Origin: G963677445 sp963677445 | GTDB taxonomy: Bacteria > Bacteroidota > Ignavibacteria > Ignavibacteriales > Melioribacteraceae | Direction: 5' to 3' | Assembly: GCA_963677445.2 (NCBI GenBank) | Contig: CAXXGF010000012.1 | Coordinates: 28,850 to 92,849, forward strand | DNA: 64,000 bases | Shown here: in pieces, positions 29,306 through 37,192 of the stretch | Layout of the letters: the number at the start of each line of letters is the position of its first letter | Numbering within the stretch: position 1 is the first letter of the stretch | Translations under genes and position numbers: made by a program | The notes under the pieces: generated by a model | What the model saw: only the letters and a program-made list of their open reading frames with translations | Told to the model about the DNA's origin: nothing | The model's database searches: none

Positions 29306-29924
29306 TTATTTGTCCTTTACTTGTGCAAACAGGTAAAACATTTCCGCCGCAATTTCTATGCTTCTCTCTTCATATTTTTCTGATTCCCTGTTTGTCCCGT
29401 CATAAATTTTTGGATCTTCGTAGGGGAGTGAAAATCGTCTTTCCGCGCCGGGAATATATGGGCAGTTTTCATCGGCATGGGAACATGTCATTACAGCCGC
29501 GAAATTTTCAGAAGGATTAAAATTATCACTGAATAATTTGGAGAAACATTTAATCGCTTTTTTCTCTTCAGAATATTTTGCAAGGTATAAGGGATTTTCC
29601 ATTGTATCTGACATATTTACCTCAAAACCGGCCTTTTTAACAGCGTGAACCGCGTTTTCATTAAAGGCTGTAGTCTCGGTTCCACCCGACCAGCAGATGA
29701 CATTATCAATACTGTAATATTCAGCCGCGGTCTGTGCCCATATCTGCGCCAGGTGACTTCTTCTTGAATTGTGGGTGCAGATAAAAACCAGGTTAATAAT
29801 TTCTGATTTCTCAGTTTTGCCTCTGATATATCCCGCGATATTTGCCAGAGTATCTTTTCTGGTCATCTCCGGACCAGGCATCGTTTTTACCGTTTCGGCG
29901 ATATAGTCTGATATTTTTTTTCAT
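29306..29924 (-). CDS. arsC: Low-molecular-weight PTP-type arsenate reductase (N-terminal frame broken)
   Basis: The open frame from the ATG at 29881 encodes 191 residues with the phosphatase loop CTHNSRRS (C-X5-R) after VFI, SGGTETTAFNENAV, and CSHADENCPYIPGA near the end. This matches the PTP-like arsenate reductase family, which reduces arsenate to arsenite using cysteines. Upstream, MKKISDYIAETVKTMPGPEM would be the natural N-terminus, starting at the ATG at 29924, if one base of the eight-T run at 29914-29921 were absent. The gene ends an ArsR-controlled operon. The symbol rests on context and family, and a plain tyrosine phosphatase is possible. Confidence 0.8.
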
Positions 29925-29948
29925 TACAGGCATTAAAAATCCCTTTTC

Positions 29949-30652
29949 TTAATATGTTGTATAAAGCAGATAAATTCCCGAAATAAATACAAGCGCTCCG
30001 CAAATCCTTTTTAACAGAATTAAAATTTTATTCTTTCCTGACCAGTTAAGGTAGTTTTGAACTCTGCCGGCCAGTGTTCCCGCCGAGGCAATAACAATAC
30101 AATGTCCGATAGCGAAGGCGCTCAGAATAAAGATTGCGCCGGTGAAATTATTCTGAGATATCTGAAAAACCACGCCCAGAACCGGGGCCATAAAAGCGAA
30201 TGTGCATGGTCCCAGGGCAATGCCAAAAACCAAACCCAGGAGCAGGGCGGCGGCAAGTTCGTTCCTGCTTCCGGGTTCATAATTTTTAGCGCCCCAGTTC
30301 AGGTTTATGATATCCATCAGGTATAATCCCATTATAAAAAAGATAATGGCGACTATGTAGTTTCCGGTACTGCCGATATCACCCATAAGGCGTCCCATCG
30401 AGGCGGTAATAATTCCGATAGCGGCAATGGACAGAAGAATGCCGGCGGAAAAAACCAGTGAAATATAAAATGTACCGGTAGTTTTTTCCCTTTTTTTCTG
30501 GCGCTGATAAATCCCACTATCAGCGGAATGCTTGAAAGGTGGCATGGAGATAAGAGCACAGAAACTATTCCCCAGGAAAAGGAGGCGGCCAATGCCATCC
30601 AGATATTGCCTGTGAGCGCGTTATAAAGTGTTGTGAATAAATTCTCTATCAT
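29949..30652 (-). CDS. CcdA-type thiol-disulfide transporter (frame broken once)
   Basis: A six-helix membrane protein of about 234 residues with both family cysteines, in SPCHLSSIPLIVGF (helix 1) and LGPCTFAFMAPVLG (helix 4). CcdA moves electrons from cytoplasmic thioredoxin across the membrane. The likely start is the ATG at 30652 (MIENLFTTLYN). The frame breaks at the seven-T run 30491-30497. Adding one base joins SARKKREKTTGTFY and restores the protein. It lies between a thioredoxin-like lipoprotein and the arsenate reductase, so it may recharge the extracytoplasmic thioredoxin. Confidence 0.83.
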
Positions 30653-30689
30653 TTTTTCATTGGGTAAGTTTAAAAAAACGACTGATATT

Positions 30690-31109
30690 TTAATTATTTC
30701 CGGTAACACCATGTTCAGAAAGCAGTTTTACAATTTCTTCCGAAGGGTAAAATCCTTCATGCCTGTGGAATTCTTTTCCATCCTTGTCGATGAAAACCTG
30801 GGTTGGGATAAGCCTTATCCCATATTGTTCAGCATATTTTTTCTGATCAGGTTTCCACACGTCATAAAATATAACATTTATTTTATCGCCATATTTTGCT
30901 TTTATTCCCTCCATAACCGGTACCATTTTTTTACACGGAATACAGTTTACAGAACCAAGTTCGATGAATGTTATTTCCGCTTTATCTGATAAGCTGTTTT
31001 TAAAGTGTTCCGAATCATCATCCTGATTACAGCCTGAAATAAAAACTAAAAGAAAAGTTATGGAATAAAGTAACCTGGAACCGGCAGTTCTAAATTGTTT
31101 TCTTATCAA
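30690..31109 (-). CDS. Thioredoxin-like lipoprotein
   Basis: 139 residues, with a signal sequence ending in the lipobox FISGC followed by an acidic linker and a thioredoxin fold with active site NCIPCKK and the cis-proline loop LIPTQVF. Outer face location is expected, where it would be reduced by the CcdA protein encoded 38 bases downstream. The start TTG at 31109 overlaps the upstream stop by four bases, with AAGGA about ten bases ahead. Confidence 0.85.
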   Translation of the reverse strand: MIRKQFRTAGSRLLYSITFLLVFISGCNQDDDSEHFKNSLSDKAEITFIELGSVNCIPCKKMVPVMEGIKAKYGDKINVIFYDVWKPDQKKYAEQYGIRLIPTQVFIDKDGKEFHRHEGFYPSEEIVKLLSEHGVTGNN

Positions 31110-31351
31110 TTTTCAGCTTCCTTTATCCAGTTTATTATTTGTTCATCTTTTGGGATAATTCCGGAACTCACAACTTTTTCGTTGATCACCAGACCGGGAG
31201 TCATCATTACTCCGTAATCCACAATTTTGTTTATATCATTTACCTTCTGAACTTCCGCGTCAAGAGAATTTTCCTGAACCAGTTCTTTTACTCTGTTCTC
31301 AAGTCGTTCACACTTACGGCATCCGGTGCCGAGCACTTTAATTACAGTCAT
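31106..31351 (-). CDS. Small redox-active thioredoxin (TM0996/MTH895 type)
   Basis: 81 residues. VLGTGCRKCERLE carries the CXXC site directly after the first strand, and MMTPGLVINEKVV holds the cis-proline. These mini-thioredoxins commonly accompany the COG0701 permease family, and the same order is seen here. It probably supplies reducing power in the cytoplasm for the arsenic operon. It starts ten bases after the permease stop. Confidence 0.88.
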   Translation of the reverse strand: MTVIKVLGTGCRKCERLENRVKELVQENSLDAEVQKVNDINKIVDYGVMMTPGLVINEKVVSSGIIPKDEQIINWIKEAEN

Positions 31352-31360
31352 AATTTTCTC

Positions 31361-32661
31361 CTAAAATAAATTTCCAAATAAAAGGCCTGAAATTGTGGCC
31401 ATGATTATTACCAGTCCGACGTAAACAGTGGTTTTCTGACCACCAATTACACTTCTTATTACTAGAATATTAGGCAATGAGAGGGCCGGTCCCGCGAGCA
31501 GAAGAGCCAGGGCAGGTCCCTTTCCCATTCCCCCGGCTATCAGTCCCTGTAAAATCGGTACTTCAGTCAGAGTCGCGAAATACATAAATGCCCCGGCGAA
31601 AGAAGCGAAAAAGTTAGCCCCGAACGAATTGCCGCCGACGAGTCCGGCAATCCAGTCATCAGGAATAATGCCCCCGCCGCTTTCAGGATTTCCAAGCAGG
31701 AAACCGGCGATCAGCACACCGCCAAAAAGCAGCGGCATTATTTTCCTGGTAAATCCCCATGTTTCTCCGAGCCAGTCCTGCGCTTCATCATTTCCGAATG
31801 AAAGAAGGATTGTCAGGACAATTATTCCGGTGATAAAGGGAATTAAAGGATTTTCGTTCCATAAAATAGCGGATAAGATTACTACGAGTAAACCGGATAG
31901 AACATATATCTTTTTTAATTTAATTATAAAGGCGAGGGATATCGCGGTCATAAGGGCAAAGAAAGAAGTGATAAACCACTTATAAATAAAAACGAAATGA
32001 AAAAATCCGCTGTTCTCTTCCGGCTTTCCCCAGGTGGCGAATATGAGAATTCCAAGAAGAGAAATAAAATGAAACGCGGTTTTCCAGGTTTCTCTTTCTT
32101 CACCTGGTATATCCATCGATTGTTGTGACGCTGCCAGAGTTTTTTCCTCTTTTCTGTAGATAAAACTCATAATCAACCGATAATAATACTGAATAAAACT
32201 GCGCCGATTATCCGGGCTATTCCCAGTTCGAACCCAAGTATTCTCGCTGTCAGTATTATCGCGAGGATATTGACAGCCGGTCCGGAATATAAAAAGGCGA
32301 TCGCAGGTCCCAGGCCGGCGCCTCTTTTATGTATTCCTGAAAACATCGGAAGGATGGTGCAGGAGCAAACCGCTAAAATACTACCTGAAGTTGACGCCAC
32401 CAGGTAAGAAATCCATTTTTTTGCCCCGGCCCCGAGGTATTTAATAACTGAATTCTGGCTGATAAAAACCGAGATCACACCCGCGATAAAAAACGCGGGG
32501 ATAAGGCACAATAAAACATGCTCCCGCGCGTACCATTTCGCGAGAGAAAGGGAATTTAACACCGCGTCCCTGAACTCAGCTTTTTCGAGCGGTAAAAAAT
32601 AAAAGACAATAAAAACAACAACTATACTGATTAAAATTTTGTATTCATTCTTCCAGTTCAT
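31361..32661 (-). CDS. COG0701/DUF318 permease, ArsP-like (frame broken once)
   Basis: Two frames, 32173-32661 (162 residues) and 31361-32176 (271 residues), together make one permease of about 432 residues. The first half has AVCSCTILPMFSGIHKRGAG and FLYSGPAVNILA; the second has the partner repeat TLTEVPILQGLIAGGMGKGP and LLAGPALSLPNILV. The break falls in an AA pair at 32175-32176. Adding one base reads IIGLIMSFIYRKEE without interruption. Family members include ArsP, which exports trivalent organoarsenicals. The conserved CSCT pair is typical. A real split into two chains cannot be excluded. Confidence 0.82.
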
Positions 32662-32675
32662 AAAAAATCCAAATT

Positions 32676-32695
32676 ATTTCGGTATATGGCGAAAT
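32676..32695 (-). promoter_or_regulatory. Second ArsR-type operator, inside the operon
   Basis: ATTTCGGT-atat-GGCGAAAT lies between arsR and the permease. It is an imperfect copy of the palindrome upstream of arsR, with the same arm length and spacer. It may allow separate control of the permease and later genes. Confidence 0.6.
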
Positions 32696-32712
32696 GATAA
32701 AGCAAATTTTTT

Positions 32713-33054
32713 TTATCTGCTGCAAATGATCCCCCTGTCGACTGAAGCGGTTTTTTTTACCAGCTCTGAAAATTCCCTGTCAGTTTTGCTATATTCAATT
32801 ATCTGCATGATGATCATTTTTTCAGTCTGGTTTTCAGGCCATCTGAATTTATAGTTTATCCATTTACCATCCCGTTCATAAACAACGAGATTGTTTTTAC
32901 GCAATACCGACAAATGTTCTGATATTGTTGAGTTTGCCATCCCAAGCAGATTTGTAATTTCACAGACGCAGAGCGGCTTCTCCATTAAGATGGCGCATAT
33001 TTTGAGCCTGTTCGAATCGGATACCGCTTTTAATAAGTTAATAAACCTGTTCAT
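32713..33054 (-). CDS. arsR: ArsR-family metalloregulator
   Basis: 113 residues with a winged helix (LKAVSDSNRLKICAIL, STISEHLSVLRKNNLV). The motif CVCEI in the third helix is the classic ArsR site for trivalent arsenic or antimony. A further cysteine occurs near the C-terminus (IICSR). It heads the operon, and a perfect palindrome lies 17 bases before the start. Derepression by arsenite is expected from the family. Confidence 0.92.
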   Translation of the reverse strand: MNRFINLLKAVSDSNRLKICAILMEKPLCVCEITNLLGMANSTISEHLSVLRKNNLVVYERDGKWINYKFRWPENQTEKMIIMQIIEYSKTDREFSELVKKTASVDRGIICSR

Positions 33055-33071
33055 ATTTTTCGCTTTTTATC

Positions 33072-33091
33072 ATTTCGGTCATAACCGAAAT
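33072..33091 (-). promoter_or_regulatory. ArsR-type operator upstream of arsR
   Basis: A perfect palindrome ATTTCGGT-cata-ACCGAAAT, 17 bases before the arsR start. It matches the second site at 32676-32695. Confidence 0.75.
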
Positions 33092-33178
33092 ATAGTAAAG
33101 ACAGATGTCTGTTGCAAGAGGAGAATTATAAAATTTGAATGAACCTTTCCAATCCTTTGCGGAGATGCCTGAATGAAT

Positions 33179-33213
33179 TATTCCGTAAGCAGTTAAATTC
33201 TACGCAAAATAAC
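33179..33213 (-). repeat. Copy of the TTTTGCGTAGAATTT intergenic repeat
   Basis: The reverse strand reads TTATTTTGCGTAGAATTTAA followed by CTGCTTACGGAAT. Confidence 0.7.
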
Positions 33214-33853
33214 AGAAAGGCAATTAATAATTAACACATAAAAAAGCAAAGATGACCGCAGATTTTTCTGATTACGCTGATTTTGCAGATTCAGGTTGAA
33301 AAACGCCACCAAATCACAAAATCTCACGAAAACCTTATTCTTAATTTGTTAACCTTTTGTAGAAGAAGGAATCACCCGGCAAAATTGAACCTTAATAACT
33401 TAATCCAGACATGCGATATATCTATCGGAATTTTCTAATGATCGCGGAAAAAAGCACAGAACGGGGTTACAGGGCCAAAAAAAGCTTAACAGGATGTAAA
33501 GAAGCCCGTTGAAATCGAAATCGTTTTTTACAGACTGGAACTTAGAATATTCCGGGGAGAGCCCATTCCTCATTTTAAATTCATAACTATAAAGTCGCTT
33601 AATTTCTCATTGTTTCCGGCTTTGCCGGCATGGTAAATAATAATTGCGTTATTGCCATTTTGCCTAAAATATGGCCGGTTTCGGAGTGATCTTTTCGGGT
33701 CAATTTATACTTTTTAGGAGAAACTATCATTTTATCTTTCTTTTATCCTGTTTATTACGCAAATTCATGGAAAAATATAAATTCTATCTTTATCTTTCAT
33801 TTTGATAAAAATTAGTTATATTCGGGGAAGCACACAGGAGAAGGAGAATTATT

Positions 33854-35014
33854 ATGCCGCCAAAAGTATTGGTTGTTGATGATGAGCAGGATTTACAGCA
33901 CCTTGTAAGACAAAACTTCAGAAGAAAGATCAGAAAGGGTGAAATAGAGTTTGACTTCGCGTTTAACGGTTACCAGGCTCTTGAAAAACTTGAAGAGCGG
34001 GGCGATTTTGATATGGTGCTTTCCGACATAAACATGCCGGAAATGGACGGACTTACATTAATAAGAAATATCACGGAAAAATATCCCCTGTTAAGGGCGT
34101 GCGTAGTTTCGGCTTATGGAGATATGGATAATGTAAGAACCGCGATGAATAACGGGGCTTTTGATTTTGTTACCAAACCGATCGATTTTGATGACCTCGA
34201 AATAACTATCAATAAAACGCTGAAAACTGTTAAAGAACTTAAAGAGGCTCAGGAATCTCAGACTAAACTTCTTTCGCTGGAAAATGAGATGCAGATTGGC
34301 CAGCGTATCCAGACAAGCTTTTTACCCAATTCACTTCCCAAAGCCGAAGGGTGGAATATTTCGGCCCGTTTTTATCCGGCAAGGGATGTATCAGGTGACT
34401 TTTATGATATTTTTAAGGTTGATGAAAAGGGGAATCTTGTTTTTGTCATCGCCGATGTTTGCGGTAAAGGTGTTGGCGCCGCTTTATTTATGGCGCTTAT
34501 CAGAAGTCTGCTGCGCGCTTTTTCCAATACATTTGATAAAGATGAACATCTTCTCGCGAATGTGATTCGTAAAACACAGGAATATGTCGAAAATAATCAT
34601 GATGAAACAGGAATGTTTGTGACCCTTTTTATTGGTACAATTGATGTGGATACAGGTCATATGACTTATATAAACGCGGGACATAATTTTCCTCTTACAG
34701 TTAAGGATGGCAATATTACAGATAAACTTATGCCAACCGGACCCGCGCTGGGAATTTTACCCGGCAGCGAGTTTGGGGTAAAGGAATACACCCTTGAAAA
34801 GGGAGAAATGTTATTTGGGTATACAGACGGTGTTAACGAAGCTTTTAATCCTGAAGGGGAGTTATTTGGAAATGACCGGTTATTTGACATACTAAAAATC
34901 CCTCACGATAATGCCACAACATTGGTTGAAGAAGCTGAAAAGACATTAAAGGAATTTACCGCGGGCGCTCCCCAGTCCGATGATATTACAATTCTTGCTG
35001 TCTGCCGCGAATAA
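33854..35014 (+). CDS. Receiver-PP2C phosphatase (RsbU/SpoIIE type response regulator)
   Basis: 386 residues, GGAGAAGGAG upstream. The receiver spans 4-122 (DD at 9-10, D58 in LSDINMPEMDG, KP near 105). A coiled linker is followed by a PP2C/SpoIIE domain (ARFYPARDVSGDFYDIF, IADVCGKGVGAALFMAL, INAGHN, GYTDGVNEA, QSDDITILAV) with all metal-binding aspartates. Such proteins dephosphorylate STAS anti-anti-factors in partner-switching pathways. No anti-sigma kinase or separate STAS gene lies nearby, although a PAS-STAS gene lies at 1-499. The membrane kinase next in line is its likely phosphodonor. Confidence 0.92.
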   Translation: MPPKVLVVDDEQDLQHLVRQNFRRKIRKGEIEFDFAFNGYQALEKLEERGDFDMVLSDINMPEMDGLTLIRNITEKYPLLRACVVSAYGDMDNVRTAMNNGAFDFVTKPIDFDDLEITINKTLKTVKELKEAQESQTKLLSLENEMQIGQRIQTSFLPNSLPKAEGWNISARFYPARDVSGDFYDIFKVDEKGNLVFVIADVCGKGVGAALFMALIRSLLRAFSNTFDKDEHLLANVIRKTQEYVENNHDETGMFVTLFIGTIDVDTGHMTYINAGHNFPLTVKDGNITDKLMPTGPALGILPGSEFGVKEYTLEKGEMLFGYTDGVNEAFNPEGELFGNDRLFDILKIPHDNATTLVEEAEKTLKEFTAGAPQSDDITILAVCRE

Positions 35015-35156
35015 AAGGAAAACCTGTTAATATTTTGTTCTCCTTTTTTTGTAATATAAAATATTTTGTTTTATCTTTTTTATAGATTATTCAGCGCCGA
35101 AAGGTCTCACCGGTTAAAAAGATAATATTATTTACTATCTGGGAGTGTATTACTCT

Positions 35157-37172
35157 ATGGCAAAAATTACCTGGCGAACTAAGTTATATTTATTTGTGGC
35201 AATAATAGCAATCCTTCCTTTGGCTATCTCAAGTTTTAATATGATAGGCATTACCCGTGATGAGGTGAAAAGTAATGTTAATACCGACCTGATCAGGACC
35301 GCGGGAGGAGTAGCGGAAGAAATAAATAACCTTTATACACAAAACTGGCTTACACCGCTTCTTCTGGTAAAAAGCGGCATAGAACTGCAGGGAATAGATA
35401 TTGCCGGCGTTTATATGCAGTCGGTGATCGATAACTCTGTTGATGTGCTTTCACTTAATCTTTTTCTTGAAATTGAACCGGAGGTGTATGGTCTTGCTTT
35501 AAAAGCCAGAAACGCCGCCATTCTTGAAGAAAAAAGTGACTATGATGAGGAGGGAGTTTATTCTATCGACGCCGGTGATCTTGATGAAATGATTCCTTCA
35601 GGCAAAAGATTCAGCAGACCGGCTTATGTTGAAGATGTCGGTATATGGGTGATCACCTGCATCGTGCCGGTTGAAACCGGCACCGGTTATCCCTCTTATC
35701 TCGCGGCGAAAATATCGTTGAATTCTCTCTATAATAAAATTGCGGGCCATCCTTTCAAGGAAAATGGAGACCTTTACCTTATTGACAGAGATGGAAGAAA
35801 ACTTTTTTCACAGGATACGACCGATCTATCCGATTTTAAACTGGTTAAACTTGCCAAAGAAATTCTGCAGGCAGGCAGAAGAGGACAAATAGTTGAAACT
35901 TTCACCAAACCTGACGGAAAAGAGATCGTAGGCAGTTACTCTTTTCCGCTGAATATGCCCTGGGCTGTAATTGCCGAGAGGGATGAAGAGGAAGCCTACA
36001 TTGCTGTCGGGAAAATGCAGACAGCTCTCGGACTCTGGGCCCTCGTGGGACTTGGAATAGCTTTTATTCTGCTCTTTATTTCTTCCCGGCAGATAAGCAA
36101 ACCGATAACTAAACTGAGTGGTGTGGCGGGTGAAATATCGGGAGGAAATTTTGATGTTGAGGTTGATTATCACGCAAAGGATGAAATCGGTTTTCTTGGT
36201 GATACCCTTGTGGAAATGGCACAATCGCTGAAAAAAAGTTTTGCCACCATCACTAAGCAAAATAAAGAACTGGAAGAATACAGCCATACTCTGGAAGATA
36301 AAGTTGCCCGGCGAACGGCAGAATTAAAACAGAAAAATGAAGACCTTGAGCTGGCGATGAATAAACTTAAAGAAACACAGGATCAGCTGATATCGCACGA
36401 GAAACTCGCGTCACTTGGAGCCCTGACAGCCGGCATTGCTCATGAAATCCAGAATCCTCTTAACTTTGTAAATAACTTCGGTAAATTATCCGCCGGTCTT
36501 GTGGATGAACTGAATGAGGAACTGGAAGATTTTAAGGAAGAAATACCTGATGAAGCTCTTGATATAATTGAAGAAATTCTGGAAGACCTTAAACTTAATG
36601 TGACAAAAATTTCGGAACATGGCGGCCGGGCCCAGAGTATCGTCAAAGGTATGCTGCAGCATTCAAGAGCGGATACCGGCGAAATGCAGATGGCTGATCT
36701 GAATGAAATGGTGAAAGAATCAATGAACCTTACATACCATGGAATCAGGTCGAAGGATCAGGAGTTTAATATAAAGATGAATAGCGAGCTTGATCAGGAC
36801 ATCGGTAAAATTAAGATTAATCCCCAGGCGTTAAACCGTGTTTTTCTTAATATTATTAATAACGGCTTTTACGCGGCAAATGAGCGGAAGAAAAAAGAAA
36901 GTGAACATAACCCTGAATTTTGGCTGAAAACCGAAAAAGTCGGGGATAAAGCGGTTGTGAGACTTAAGGATAACGGAACCGGTATTCCTGAAAAAATATT
37001 GAAAAAGATATTCGAACCATTTTTCACAACCAAACCCACAGGTGAAGGCACTGGCCTCGGCCTTTCACTGAGTTATGACATAGTAACTAAAATGCATAAA
37101 GGGGAACTGAAGGTGGAAACAAAAGAAAATGAATATACCGAATTTATAATTTCCATACCCCTCTCATTATAA
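35157..37172 (+). CDS. dCache-HAMP membrane histidine kinase
   Basis: 671 residues from the ATG at 35157 (GGGAG 11 bases upstream; a GTG at 35145 lacks a site). TM1 (about 10-30) and TM2 (about 289-309) bracket a double-Cache ligand-binding domain (YVEDVGIWVITCIVPV, GDLYLIDRDGRKLFS). HAMP, a coiled coil and HisKA of the SLGALTAGIAHEIQNP type follow (histidine about 427), then HATPase (NIINNGFYAA, GTGLGLSLSYDIV). It lies about 140 bases after the receiver-phosphatase gene, which is its probable target. The likely signal is a small molecule in the periplasm. Confidence 0.9.
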   Translation: MAKITWRTKLYLFVAIIAILPLAISSFNMIGITRDEVKSNVNTDLIRTAGGVAEEINNLYTQNWLTPLLLVKSGIELQGIDIAGVYMQSVIDNSVDVLSLNLFLEIEPEVYGLALKARNAAILEEKSDYDEEGVYSIDAGDLDEMIPSGKRFSRPAYVEDVGIWVITCIVPVETGTGYPSYLAAKISLNSLYNKIAGHPFKENGDLYLIDRDGRKLFSQDTTDLSDFKLVKLAKEILQAGRRGQIVETFTKPDGKEIVGSYSFPLNMPWAVIAERDEEEAYIAVGKMQTALGLWALVGLGIAFILLFISSRQISKPITKLSGVAGEISGGNFDVEVDYHAKDEIGFLGDTLVEMAQSLKKSFATITKQNKELEEYSHTLEDKVARRTAELKQKNEDLELAMNKLKETQDQLISHEKLASLGALTAGIAHEIQNPLNFVNNFGKLSAGLVDELNEELEDFKEEIPDEALDIIEEILEDLKLNVTKISEHGGRAQSIVKGMLQHSRADTGEMQMADLNEMVKESMNLTYHGIRSKDQEFNIKMNSELDQDIGKIKINPQALNRVFLNIINNGFYAANERKKKESEHNPEFWLKTEKVGDKAVVRLKDNGTGIPEKILKKIFEPFFTTKPTGEGTGLGLSLSYDIVTKMHKGELKVETKENEYTEFIISIPLSL

Positions 37173-37192
37173 GAATTAAAACGGATAATAAA

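Larger units (their letters stand above)
33055..33853. other. Divergent gap with operator and repeats
   Basis: 799 bases between arsR and the receiver-phosphatase gene. It contains the arsR operator, a reverse copy of the TTTTGCGTAGAATTT repeat (33179-33213), a CGCAGATTTTTCTGATTACG segment (33251-33292), a GGCTTTGCCGGCA hairpin near 33608 and a partial repeat at 33651-33674. No coding frame was supported. Confidence 0.5.

Noticed and set aside
29101..29520. Plus-strand frame of 139 residues
   Set aside because: It overlaps the arsenate reductase on the other strand and the repeat region; its translation has no family features.
32173..32661. Permease as two separately encoded subunits
   Set aside because: The four-base overlap looks like translational coupling, but adding one base gives a seamless helix (IIGLIMSFIYRK) as in single-chain relatives.
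35015..35060. Terminator after the receiver-phosphatase gene (AAAAGGA ... TCCTTTTTTT)
   Set aside because: The stem is only seven AT-rich pairs with a loop of over 20 bases, too weak to call. It would not exclude read-through into the kinase gene.
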